Below, piece by piece: positions 5,344-12,660 of a stretch of DNA of 20,882 nucleotides; position 1 is the stretch's first letter, and each line of letters begins with the position of its first letter. A model generated the notes under the pieces. The model had not been told where the DNA came from. It saw nothing but the letters and a program-made list of their open reading frames with translations, and ran no database searches. Source of the DNA: a virus; the IMG/VR virus record IMGVR_UViG_3300005833_000002, positions 1 through 20,882 of that record, one strand, 5' to 3'. Made by a program: the position numbers and the translations under genes.

Positions 5344-5679
5344 TTATATCTGCTCGACTTTGAACAGTTCGCGCGGGATCGGCTGCAATGGGTCGCCACC
5401 TTCGTCGATCGAGTACACGGTGCCGTTGAGATCCACCCAGCAACTTGCGTAGTCCTTGCCGTCCGTCCAGGTCAGGGTCGCCGCCTTCAGGAGCGGCAAC
5501 CGCGACGGTTGCACGAGCGCGACGACCTTCGGGTTCGTGCAGGGCTTGTCATACAGACGCAGCGTCACGCTTTCCTTGCCATCCTTGGCGGTGAATACCT
5601 CAGACGCGAATACACTGAATCCGAGCGCCAGCAGCGCGAACAACGCCACGACCAGCAGCACTTGCTTTGCTTCTTTCAC
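5344..5679 (-). CDS. Small exported phage protein
   Basis: A protein of 111 residues starting at GTG after AGGAGGAGAAA, a very strong ribosome site. Residues 1-26 look like a signal peptide or anchor: Lys early, then VLLVVALFALLALGFSVFA, with a possible signal-peptidase cut after V-F-A-S. The mature part is beta-rich with two cysteines (DKPCTNPK and YASCWVDLNG) that could form a disulfide, and ends with YSIDEGGDPLQPIP. Similar periplasmic two-Cys proteins occur near phage lysis genes. It stops just before the holin (TAAATG), so it likely belongs to the lysis block, perhaps as a regulator, but no function is established. Confidence 0.8.
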   Translation of the reverse strand: MKEAKQVLLVVALFALLALGFSVFASEVFTAKDGKESVTLRLYDKPCTNPKVVALVQPSRLPLLKAATLTWTDGKDYASCWVDLNGTVYSIDEGGDPLQPIPRELFKVEQI

Positions 5680-5741
5680 TTTCTCCTCCTTGCGGCGTCA
5701 GCCGCGTTTTCGACCCTATAACTCCATTTTATCAGGCGGGA

Positions 5742-5966
5742 CTAAGCCTTTGATTGTGCAGGCTTGCCGCGCGCTTTTTCCATCGCGTCGGCGATCGCGT
5801 ACGCGAGGATCCCGTACCAGTCTGCGACGTAGGGATCGCACATACGCGGCGGCCGCAGCATCGCCGCCATCGCGGCGAGCGCGAACTGGTCGCGCCGGGT
5901 CAGCTCGGTGCGGATCGGCTGCGCCATCAGTTCCTGCAGCACTTCCATGTCGGTTTTCTCGGTCAT
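5742..5966 (-). CDS. Small phage hypothetical protein (74 aa)
   Basis: A protein of 74 residues starting in an ATGA overlap with the 46-residue gene upstream. It is helical and Ala/Met-rich: MEVLQELMAQPIRTELTRRDQFALAAMAAML, then DWYGILAYAIADAMEKARG. Short phage proteins built around R-D-x-F-A-x-x-A-M are common and of unknown role. A 62-nt gap follows, holding only a weak GCGGC-TGAC-GCCGC hairpin and the ribosome site of the exported-protein gene. Confidence 0.75.
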   Translation of the reverse strand: MTEKTDMEVLQELMAQPIRTELTRRDQFALAAMAAMLRPPRMCDPYVADWYGILAYAIADAMEKARGKPAQSKA

Positions 5967-6103
5967 GCTGCCGCCAGTATGAGTAGCGCCCGGTAGGCGT
6001 CGGCGAGCTCCGGGTTGTTTTCTTCCAGCAATTCAGTCTCCTCTCCGTCGTTCATGTTGATCTCGTGTGCGTTGATAATCGCTTGTGCTTGCTCCGGGGT
6101 CAT
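5963..6103 (-). CDS. Very short acidic phage protein (46 aa)
   Basis: A 46-residue gene, MTPEQAQAIINAHEINM onward, ending YRALLILAAA. AAGGAGATACGG precedes the ATG at the right distance. It has ATGA overlaps with both the metallophosphoesterase stop upstream and the 74-residue gene downstream. The sequence is acidic with a C-terminal hydrophobic helix. Function unknown. The ribosome site and two exact overlaps make it more than a chance frame. Confidence 0.75.
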   Translation of the reverse strand: MTPEQAQAIINAHEINMNDGEETELLEENNPELADAYRALLILAAA

Positions 6104-6996
6104 CCGTATCTCCTTCGTAGGTAATCAATTGACAGCCACATCTCGTCGAACTTCCCGTCGCGCACTTCATGTAGAAAGCAGGTACCGCGGTAGTGCGCGT
6201 TCGTGAAGGGCGAGAGGAACTTGTACGTGTGCTGGTAGAACGAGCCCGAGATGATCGCAGTCAGGTTGCCGCCGTCCGCGCGGCGCGCATACGCCGTTTC
6301 GCGCCCCTGCTGGTGGCCGGCGACAGCGGACATGTGCAGCTTTCGCAGAATTTCCGGCGCCGAGCCGATCGGGCGGCCCATGACGCCGCTCGGAAAGTAG
6401 TGGCAGAACGCGACGCCTCCCACGGAGATCGGGTGCAGGAACGGGTGAACACGCCAGCCGTACTCCTCCAAGCAAAGATCGGATTTGGAAATCGTGCCTT
6501 CGAGGATCGGGAACTCCTGCGTGATGCGGTCGATATGTGACTCGTGATTTCCCTCGCAAAACTCCAGGTACGGCTTCCACTTCGGGTCCGCAGCCTTGGC
6601 TGCATCAATCGGCCCGAGGAACAACTGCATCCCCTCGTGGAACGCGGCGAGATCCTTGGCCCAACGGTGCCCGGCGAAGTCGCGCTCTCCGCGCCCAAAC
6701 TTCGAGAGCGAAGGAAAGTCCCCGAAGTCGCCGATGCACACGATGACGTCGGGCTTCTTCTCGGCGATGTAGGTGCCATACCAACCAAGATGATCCATCG
6801 GCACCCCTGGCATGACCTGGGCATCGGTAAGGACCGCGATTTTCAGGCCGTGCTTCGGCACCGGGATGGCGAGAGGTTTGACGATGTCGACCGCGCGATT
6901 CATCGCGGCGGATACGGCGAGCGGACCTTTCCCTTTGACTCGCTGCCAGTAGTCCTTGTCCTTGCGTCGCTTCTCGGCTATATCTCGATAGGGCAA
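6100..6996 (-). CDS. Metallophosphoesterase (calcineurin-like)
   Basis: A protein of 298 residues that hydrolyses a phosphoester, substrate unknown. Metal-site motifs are in order: LTDAQ (Asp58), GDFGD (Asp90, Asp93), EGNHE (Asn150, His151), CHYF (His199) and GHQQ (His228). Two usual ligands are changed: D-x-H is D-A-Q, and G-H-x-H is G-H-Q-Q. The first change is, to my memory, common in phage members. The start is TTG at 6996-6994, supported by GGAG 7 nt upstream; the site lies inside a small AAAAGGA-GAT-TCCTTTT hairpin. The first 19 nt overlap the end of the HNH gene. It ends the replication block and is coupled to the 46-residue gene by ATGA. Roles in nucleotide or DNA-end processing are possible but unproven. 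Confidence 0.85.
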   Translation of the reverse strand: MPYRDIAEKRRKDKDYWQRVKGKGPLAVSAAMNRAVDIVKPLAIPVPKHGLKIAVLTDAQVMPGVPMDHLGWYGTYIAEKKPDVIVCIGDFGDFPSLSKFGRGERDFAGHRWAKDLAAFHEGMQLFLGPIDAAKAADPKWKPYLEFCEGNHESHIDRITQEFPILEGTISKSDLCLEEYGWRVHPFLHPISVGGVAFCHYFPSGVMGRPIGSAPEILRKLHMSAVAGHQQGRETAYARRADGGNLTAIISGSFYQHTYKFLSPFTNAHYRGTCFLHEVRDGKFDEMWLSIDYLRRRYG

Positions 6997-7367
6997 AAGG
7001 AATCTCCTTTTACTAGGTTTTCAGACCTGCGCAAAATTTGCAAATTGCTAGGGTGATGTGCGCCACCCTTCGCTAGAGGTTTAATATGGTCGACATGGTA
7101 AGGCTCGCCGAAGCGCAAAGTCATTTCCTGAGCCTTTCTGTATAGTGCCGAAACCGCCGCGCGCTCGCTGCGCGTCAGCAGCGTTGTGCGTTTTTGTGCG
7201 CGGCGACGATGCTCTTTGGCCGCGTATTTACCTAGGTTTTTCTTCCGGTACCGCGTCTCCGCTGCCCGAGTTTTTTCTCGATTTTTCTCCCGCCACTCCG
7301 CGTAGTGCTCGGGGTGCGCTTTGCGCCATTTCATTTTAGCTCTGCGCTGCGCCTCTGTGGTCTTCAT
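6978..7367 (-). CDS. HNH endonuclease
   Basis: A protein of 129 residues. The ATG at 7367-7365 follows GGAGGGAGCA, inside the end of the primase-helicase gene (32-nt overlap). The N-terminal ~55 residues are basic with repeating R-x-x-N-x-x-K/Y units (MKWRKAHPEHYAEWREKN, KKNLGKYAAKEHRRR), as in many phage HNH proteins. The nuclease motif is at the C-terminus: YHVDHIKPLAKGG, then HHPSNLQIL, then ENLVKGD. The Cys pairs that bind structural zinc in some HNH proteins are absent. It is likely a free-standing homing-type or phage DNA nuclease that cuts double-stranded DNA. Its position between two replication genes fits a mobile insertion that kept tight overlaps. Confidence 0.88.
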   Translation of the reverse strand: MKTTEAQRRAKMKWRKAHPEHYAEWREKNREKTRAAETRYRKKNLGKYAAKEHRRRAQKRTTLLTRSERAAVSALYRKAQEMTLRFGEPYHVDHIKPLAKGGAHHPSNLQILRRSENLVKGDSFCPIEI

Positions 7368-9237
7368 TGCTCCCTCCATCAAACATTGCTGCCGGCCCGC
7401 GTTCGCAAACCCTGTAACCGCCGCCTTCCGGACGCAGGTACTGCTTCCGGTCCAGAACCTCCAACAGCGCCCGGCGCTGCGTCGACGACATATCTTCTGG
7501 CATGGAGTCGCGAACCTCCGTCAGTGTCGCGAGACCGTTGATACCGCACCGTGCAATGACCCGGTCCATGACTTCCCGCTGCGGGGTCGTCAGCTCGGGC
7601 GAGAGTGGGTTGTCCTCGATTTGCTCCACCACGCACGTCGTCACCGGATCGCCGTCTGTGTCGCGCCCGACTTCCACGACGACCAACTTATAATACGCCT
7701 TGCTGCGAACGTCGTCACGCTGCTTCGTGAGCGCGATCTCCTGCTTGTCCACTCGTATTTCTGTATCAATCCCGGCTGGCAGCATCGAGTGGCCGCGCGC
7801 CCGGTCCTGGTTGCTGTGCCCGGTGTGGTGCACGCGCAGTATCGTATATTTTTTTCGGATGAGAGCCTTAATGTAGCGATTGAGCTCCGCCATCTTGTTC
7901 GCGTCCGAGTCGTCCCCGCCCAACGCCGCCGCCAGGGTGTCGATGACGATGATGTCCGGCGGCCCCCCGTGCAGCGCGATGAAGTCTTTGAGCACCACCG
8001 TCATCTCGTCGGTGCCCGACTTGATGGTGAGAGGGTCCGTCATCGCGTGGTAGCGAAAGGGCGTGCGGGTGTCCTTCAGCATCGGGTACTTCTCGCGCAG
8101 CGCCCACATCCGCTTTCGCAACGCCCGGATGCCCTCGTAACCGACGTAGAGCACGCGCCCTTGTTTAACACGCCGACCAAACCACGGCAGGCCGCAGGCG
8201 ATGCTCGCCGCCATGTCGAGCACCACGAAAGTCTTGCCCACGTTCCAGGTGCCGAACAGCACGGCATCGGACTGGTATTCGAGCACGCCCTTGATGTGGT
8301 AGGCGATGCGAAGGATGTCCGCTTCATCGACGTTCGCCGGGTGCAGAAGACCGTTTACCTCCAATTTGACGATTGGAGGGGTTGTACCCGAATTGAGAGC
8401 GGATACGTCCTCGAACCCCATCGCTTCCGGAGTCAGCTTCCCTGGCGCATCCTGCGCGTAACGGTAGGCGTTGTGGATCTTGACTTCGAGTTCTTCCGCT
8501 TCCCACGGCGGAACGCAGCGCGCATTCCAATCTTCGAGCGCTTCGCGGGCGCGCTCTTGGGGGACGCCGAAGTCGCGAACGCGGCAGATTGTGCGGAATG
8601 TGTGATGATCGCCGCCGGCGCCCTGAACGGCGACCGGATGAGTACGCAGGAAATCGACGGCGCGTGCGACGGCCCCGGCTTCGTCTGTACCGACAGCTTC
8701 TGGAACACTGCCCCTGTCCGGTACAGATCGTGCGCGTACTCGTGCCACCAGCGCGACATCTGCGCCGGCGATTGGCTCGTCAGCGACGACTCGGTATTCT
8801 CCCGCGGCCGTTCGCGTTCGCGCGTCCTCAACAGTTCGAGACCCCGCTCCGACAACGTATCCGCCCAGCGTCCGAATATCAACGCCAGGGCCGAGCACGT
8901 CCACTCCGTTGCGCACAGCATCCGCGCAGCGATAGTAGATGTGGCGCCCGCCGCGCGGCGTCTCAACCTCGTAAGTAGCTTCAAGCTCGATCTCCTTTTC
9001 GAGGGCGGCGAGCGACTCCCATCCGCCTTTGGTGGGGTCAACGTCGACCACCAGCAGGCCGTTGCAGTGAACGCCGGGGTTCGCGTTGGGCCACGCGAGC
9101 CACCACTGCCGAATTTGGTTCTCGTCAGTAGTAGCACGCGCCGGCCATTCCGCGATGAGCGGCTGCGCCTTGGTCCCCGCCTTGATCGGGAAGACCTTAA
9201 AGCCGCGCGCTGCGAGCCCGAGGGCCGCGTCGAGCAC
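7336..9237 (-). CDS. Primase-polymerase / replicative helicase fusion
   Basis: A protein of 633 residues combining primer synthesis and DNA unwinding at the phage fork. The start is GTG at 9237-9235, sharing one base with the upstream stop (TAGTG); a longer frame upstream has no support. Residues ~1-170 are the bifunctional primase-polymerase domain: FKVFPIKAGTK, VVDVDP (Asp64, Asp66), GGRHIYYR (His98) and GVDIRTLGGYVVGAGS. Residues ~200-265 form a helical linker like PriCT domains. Residues ~305-500 are a RecA/RepA-like ATPase: Walker A GTWNVGKT (329-336), Walker B IIVIDT (Asp433) and VHHTGHS. The C-terminus looks like a winged helix (REVMDRVIARCG, RRALLEVLDRKQYL). It sits downstream of the polymerase gene and before an HNH gene. 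Confidence 0.93.
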   Translation of the reverse strand: MLDAALGLAARGFKVFPIKAGTKAQPLIAEWPARATTDENQIRQWWLAWPNANPGVHCNGLLVVDVDPTKGGWESLAALEKEIELEATYEVETPRGGRHIYYRCADAVRNGVDVLGPGVDIRTLGGYVVGAGSRTVEDARTRTAAGEYRVVADEPIAGADVALVARVRARSVPDRGSVPEAVGTDEAGAVARAVDFLRTHPVAVQGAGGDHHTFRTICRVRDFGVPQERAREALEDWNARCVPPWEAEELEVKIHNAYRYAQDAPGKLTPEAMGFEDVSALNSGTTPPIVKLEVNGLLHPANVDEADILRIAYHIKGVLEYQSDAVLFGTWNVGKTFVVLDMAASIACGLPWFGRRVKQGRVLYVGYEGIRALRKRMWALREKYPMLKDTRTPFRYHAMTDPLTIKSGTDEMTVVLKDFIALHGGPPDIIVIDTLAAALGGDDSDANKMAELNRYIKALIRKKYTILRVHHTGHSNQDRARGHSMLPAGIDTEIRVDKQEIALTKQRDDVRSKAYYKLVVVEVGRDTDGDPVTTCVVEQIEDNPLSPELTTPQREVMDRVIARCGINGLATLTEVRDSMPEDMSSTQRRALLEVLDRKQYLRPEGGGYRVCERGPAAMFDGGSNEDHRGAAQS

Positions 9238-9473
9238 TAGGCGACCGGGTCCGCGTCTCTCGGGGCCATCGCTACCGCGCGCTGCGCCTTCTGCCAGTCG
9301 TCCCGGCAGGGCGCGTTGCACCACCGCAGCTTCATGTTGTGCAGCGCCGCGTCGCAGTTCAGGCAGTAGCCCGTGGCGATAGGCCCTTCGGGGGCGCGCT
9401 GCGAAAGGGCGGAGCGCCGGAAGATTTCCGCCGCTTCATTCGCCTGGTCAATAATATCGCCTTTGCCGTCCAT
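9237..9473 (-). CDS. Small zinc-finger protein between polymerase and primase
   Basis: A protein of 78 residues. AAGGGG lies 9 nt before the ATG, inside the polymerase stop region. The N-terminal helix (DIIDQANEAAEIFRRSAL) is followed by GYCLNCDAAL and RWCNAPCRDDWQKA, a four-Cys zinc site of the DksA/TraR-finger kind often found in short phage proteins. Such fingers usually mediate protein or nucleic-acid contacts. The full DksA coiled coil is absent, so a DksA-like effect on RNA polymerase is not implied. Sharing its stop with the primase-helicase start suggests coordinated expression. Confidence 0.8.
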   Translation of the reverse strand: MDGKGDIIDQANEAAEIFRRSALSQRAPEGPIATGYCLNCDAALHNMKLRWCNAPCRDDWQKAQRAVAMAPRDADPVA

Positions 9474-9479
9474 TGATTT

Positions 9480-11591
9480 TTACCCCTTAATGTAGCGAGC
9501 CGACCGCCAGCAGGCGGCGGCGATTGGAAAACCTACGGCCCACGGCGGCACGACCGCCATGAGTGCTTCAAATCGGGTCAAGTCTGAATCAGTGAAGTAT
9601 ATCTCTGCAATCACTTCGTCGTGCACGTGAACGACGATCGGAAAACCCACAGACTCGACACGCAGCATAGCTTCGGCAAGCAAGTCCCGACAGATGGCTT
9701 GAGTGATGTTTTCCGCCAACTTGCCGCCGTAGGTGGAAACCCGGCACCACTCGCGGGTGTGGTTCTCGCCGCCAATGGGCTCGACGATGTAGGTGGTATT
9801 CTCCTCGCCGCGTTCCTTCTGCCCCTGGTACTTCGCCCACACGACGGCGTCCGGCACCGTCTTGAACGTGAGCTGGTCGTAGCCGAAGTTACCCGTGCCG
9901 ATGGCGGGATAGGGGTAGCACAAGTTGCGGCCCGACGGGAGCCTGCACCACAGGAACGAACCGACTTTGCGGAAGCGCACTTCGCGCCCAGCGGCGCCAG
10001 CATACGTGACAGTGCCCGGCTTCTGGACCGCGGCGATCGACGCGCGTTCGAGCGCCTTCCAGTAGCCGGTGACGGCGGGATGACTCGCGCGCCAACCGTT
10101 CTTGAACTCGTCGGCTTGGCTCTCGGTGATGATCTGATATCCGGCGCGGCGCTTGACGATTTCCGGCGTGATCTTCGGCACGACCAACACCTTGTACGTC
10201 TTGCCCATCGTGCGGAAGGCCCCTACCCCACCAGCATACCCGAACGCGAGCTCCTCAACCTTGCCGATCTGACGCTCGGTCTTCGTGACACGCCCGACCG
10301 GGATGTTGAACGTCTTCGCGTATGCGACGTTGTAAAGATCAGGCCCGGTGCCGGCGTCGAAGTCACGATACGCCTGCAGCTTCCACTCCTCGCCCGCGAG
10401 CCAACACAGGCCCCGTCCCTCGATGTTGGAGAAGTCCCCGCCCAAGAGCGTCTTGCCGGGTGCCGCATGGATGAAACCGCGCAGACACTTGGAAACCATG
10501 ATGCTCGGTTCGTCGTACGCCGCCGCGACCCAGGCCGCGTCTCCGCGGCGCAGCGCGGCCAGGACGTCTTCGACTTCCTCGGGCTCGGGGAGATCACGCG
10601 TGAAGTTGTGCGGCTGAATCCCGCGCCCAGCCCAACGCCCCGTCGTGGCGGCATGATACTGCAGCGCGTAGTGCACGCGCCCGACCATTTCGCGACGTTG
10701 TATCGCATTTAATTTCGAGATGCTAGTGAAGCGGCCGGCAGACTGGCGAAGTTTGAGCGCGGCCTCAACAGGTTCGGGGAGGTATTCTTCCCCGAGGAGT
10801 TCATCGACTTCAGCCTTGGCGAGCGAGTCCTGCATTACACCGAAGTCCGCCGCCCATTCTTTCAACGCGCCAACGGCGGAGCAGGCCGTGACCGCGCCTT
10901 CGGTTACTACGCCCATTTCCTTGTTCAACCGCTCCTTCTCGACGTCGGCGACCTTGAGCGCCGCCTCCAGGCTCGGCATGTCGAACGGGATGCCGCGAAG
11001 ATTAATGCGCTGATCGAGCTGCCAGAGTCTTTGCTCTTGGTCGGTGAGCGGCTGGATACGGTAGTAGATGTCGCGCTCGACGACGCCGTCTTGGCGACAG
11101 TACAGGCCGAGCCGAGCGCGCATCTCGGGAGAGTCGTGATAGATGGGTGTGCCGTCGACGAGGATCTCGCGAGGTTTGCACATCTTCATCATCAGCGCGT
11201 ACCCCTCGCGGTCCTTCGTGACCTTGAGGCCCATCGCGGGCGCCGCGTTGTCGAGCGCGCCAGGGAAGCCCATCGCGTAGGCCGCCGACATTGTGCATCG
11301 CACCTGTTCGATCGCGAGCGCGGGCCAGCCGTGACGGCGCATCACGAAATTCCAGATCGCGAGCTCGAACTGCGCATTGTGCGCGACGACGATGCCGCCT
11401 GCATCAACGTGCTGGGCGATACGCCCTGGAAGCGGCTGGCCCTGGTGCCATTCCGTGAAGTCCTCGCGCCCGAAGGCCCAGGTCATGCACAACGCCTCGG
11501 TAAGCGGGTGCCGCGCGTAACGCATTAGCCCGGCCTTTCGCAAGTCGACCGGGCTGCGCGTTTCTTTATCAATGAAGAGGGGTTCTGCCAT
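9480..11591 (-). CDS. polA: Family A DNA polymerase with 3'-5' exonuclease
   Basis: A protein of 703 residues that copies the phage genome. Proofreading motifs are present: FIDKET (Asp8, Glu10), AHNAQFE (Asn72) and YCRQD (Tyr164, Asp168). Polymerase motif A is GGDFSNIEGR (Asp386, Glu391); the O helix is RQIGKVEELAFGYAGG (Arg440, Lys444, Tyr452); motif C is HVHDEV (Asp658, Glu659). There is no 5'-nuclease domain, and the length is usual for phage family A enzymes. A TGRWAGRG segment precedes motif A, as in phage enzymes found with DUF2815 and DUF2800 genes. The start lacks a clear Shine-Dalgarno and follows a region of nested inverted repeats and a terminator, so expression may be regulated separately from the upstream genes. 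All catalytic residues look intact. Confidence 0.96.
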   Translation of the reverse strand: MAEPLFIDKETRSPVDLRKAGLMRYARHPLTEALCMTWAFGREDFTEWHQGQPLPGRIAQHVDAGGIVVAHNAQFELAIWNFVMRRHGWPALAIEQVRCTMSAAYAMGFPGALDNAAPAMGLKVTKDREGYALMMKMCKPREILVDGTPIYHDSPEMRARLGLYCRQDGVVERDIYYRIQPLTDQEQRLWQLDQRINLRGIPFDMPSLEAALKVADVEKERLNKEMGVVTEGAVTACSAVGALKEWAADFGVMQDSLAKAEVDELLGEEYLPEPVEAALKLRQSAGRFTSISKLNAIQRREMVGRVHYALQYHAATTGRWAGRGIQPHNFTRDLPEPEEVEDVLAALRRGDAAWVAAAYDEPSIMVSKCLRGFIHAAPGKTLLGGDFSNIEGRGLCWLAGEEWKLQAYRDFDAGTGPDLYNVAYAKTFNIPVGRVTKTERQIGKVEELAFGYAGGVGAFRTMGKTYKVLVVPKITPEIVKRRAGYQIITESQADEFKNGWRASHPAVTGYWKALERASIAAVQKPGTVTYAGAAGREVRFRKVGSFLWCRLPSGRNLCYPYPAIGTGNFGYDQLTFKTVPDAVVWAKYQGQKERGEENTTYIVEPIGGENHTREWCRVSTYGGKLAENITQAICRDLLAEAMLRVESVGFPIVVHVHDEVIAEIYFTDSDLTRFEALMAVVPPWAVGFPIAAACWRSARYIKG

Positions 11592-11597
11592 GATGGG

Positions 11598-11660
11598 CTT
11601 TTTAGAACGCTGCCTGAGTCGTCAACTCAGGTGAAGGGTGACGCACAGCGCTCTAAAAAG
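11598..11660. promoter_or_regulatory. Nested inverted repeats upstream of the polymerase gene
   Basis: An outer inverted repeat with 15-nt arms (11598-11612 and 11646-11660, one mismatch) encloses an inner perfect 7-bp repeat CCTGAGT-N5-ACTCAGG (11613-11631). On the minus strand the inner repeat contains TTGACG, and TAAAAA lies 15 nt later, a weak promoter candidate. The region begins 7 nt before the polymerase start codon. It could be an operator with promoter, or an RNA structure controlling translation. Confidence 0.55.
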
Positions 11661-11661
11661 A

Positions 11662-11679
11662 CCTCCCCCGAAGGGGAGG
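11662..11679 (-). terminator. Intrinsic terminator with UUCG loop after the SSB gene
   Basis: On the minus strand: CCTCCCC, loop TTCG, GGGGAGG, then TCTTTTTAG. A perfect 7-bp GC stem with a stable tetraloop and T-run is a textbook intrinsic terminator. It lies about 37 nt after the stop of the DUF2815 gene and separates it from the polymerase gene. Confidence 0.88.
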
Positions 11680-11716
11680 AAAGAACAGCCACAGAGAGAA
11701 AACCCTACCTACCGCC

Positions 11717-12343
11717 CTACGCGAACGGGTCCACGGCCACGCCGCCGCCAGCGGGCGCCGCCGAACCAGCCGCCGCCGGGGCGCTCGCTCCTGCCGCCTC
11801 GGGGATCGCCTGGAAGTCGTCCGCGCTCGCCACGCCACCGCCGGACAGGCGCTCGCCGTCGCGCAGGAACTGCACGCCCATGAGGGACGCATTGATGCGC
11901 TTGCCCCACTTGTTGTCCTGCGGCCAGAGCTGAATCCTGGCGTTGACGTAGCAGCCCGAGTAGGGCTTGCCGGACGTCGCGGACAGCGGGCTCTTGTTGC
12001 CGTCGATCACCAGGGGTTTCAGCTTGTTGCTGGCGCTGACGAACATCACACCCGCGTAACCTTCCTTGCCCGGCTTCGAGGCGCCGTCGTGCAGGCACAG
12101 CTTGTCGCCGGCCTTCAGACCGGCAAAAATCTCAGCGGCCTTGTCCTTCCACTTCTCGACCGACACGACGCGGAACGCCTCCTTGATCGCCGCGTGCGCC
12201 GGGTGCTCGGGCTTGAAGCCGAGCGTCGCGCTGAACTTCAGATCGCCCTCACCATTCGGCCCGCGCTGGGGCTCGAAAAGCGCCGCGCCGTACAGCAGGC
12301 GCACGTCGAGCAGCATGATTTCCGTTACCTTCTCTTGCGACAT
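11717..12343 (-). CDS. Single-stranded DNA-binding protein, DUF2815 (Enc34 type)
   Basis: A protein of 208 residues. The ATG at 12343-12341 follows TAGGAGA by 9 nt; the longer open frame upstream overlaps the zinc-finger gene. The body matches the DUF2815 family, shown for phage Enc34 to be an OB-fold single-strand DNA-binding protein: VRLLYGAALFEPQRG, KFSATLGFK, GDKLCLHDGAS, VSASNKLKPLVID, KPYSGCYVNARIQLWPQDN and INASLMGVQFLRDGE. Residues ~165-208 are an Ala/Gly/Pro-rich flexible tail ending V-D-P-F-A, which resembles the acidic-aromatic tip by which SSB proteins recruit partners. It ends at a strong terminator and lies between the recombination nuclease genes and the polymerase. An 80-nt leader upstream shows no convincing promoter. 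Confidence 0.92.
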   Translation of the reverse strand: MSQEKVTEIMLLDVRLLYGAALFEPQRGPNGEGDLKFSATLGFKPEHPAHAAIKEAFRVVSVEKWKDKAAEIFAGLKAGDKLCLHDGASKPGKEGYAGVMFVSASNKLKPLVIDGNKSPLSATSGKPYSGCYVNARIQLWPQDNKWGKRINASLMGVQFLRDGERLSGGGVASADDFQAIPEAAGASAPAAAGSAAPAGGGVAVDPFA

Positions 12344-12423
12344 CGTTTTCAATCTCCTAGTTTGTTTAGACGGGGGGATACCGCTCTGCTTCCACGGGTC
12401 CGTCCTGACCGTGATTCGGGGTA

Positions 12424-12660
12424 CTACTCTGCGGGCTTGTCCGCCCGAGTAAAGCCACAGCCAGCGCGGCAACACCACTTTCCGTTGTTCGCGCCGTAAT
12501 GCTCTTCGAGAAGCCACCAGCCCGCGTTGTGCAAGCAGCACAAGTCGCAGATAGTGAAGTGCGGCGTACCGCGCTTGCTGTACTGGTAGGAGCCTGTGCC
12601 CTTGCACTGCGGGCAATCCGCCTTCGCGTTCTGCGCCGCGTTGTCGAAAGCGTTCTTCAC
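12424..12660 (-). CDS. Small zinc-finger protein (DnaJ-type half-finger)
   Basis: A protein of 78 residues starting at GTG in a GTGA overlap with the DUF2800 stop. It has three Cys clusters: CPQCKGTGSY (the C-x-x-C-x-G-x-G unit of DnaJ zinc fingers), CDLCC and WCCRAGCGF. It could bind one or two zinc ions. Such small proteins are frequent beside phage recombination genes and may contact DNA or the neighbouring nuclease. A Trp-rich middle (NAGWWLLEEHYG) separates the clusters. Function unknown. Confidence 0.8.
   Translation of the reverse strand: MKNAFDNAAQNAKADCPQCKGTGSYQYSKRGTPHFTICDLCCLHNAGWWLLEEHYGANNGKWCCRAGCGFTRADKPAE

Noticed and set aside
7321-9240. A 639-codon open frame on the plus strand
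   Set aside because: It lies opposite the primase-helicase, whose minus-strand frame has intact catalytic motifs; the plus frame has no recognisable domain and is a GC-rich shadow.
9621-10712. A 363-codon plus-strand open frame opposite the polymerase
   Set aside because: The minus strand encodes all family A polymerase motifs in one frame; the plus frame shows none and would be the only rightward gene.
12344-12423. A promoter in the 80-nt gap before the SSB gene
   Set aside because: No -35/-10 pair with acceptable spacing is visible; only the ribosome site of the SSB gene stands out.
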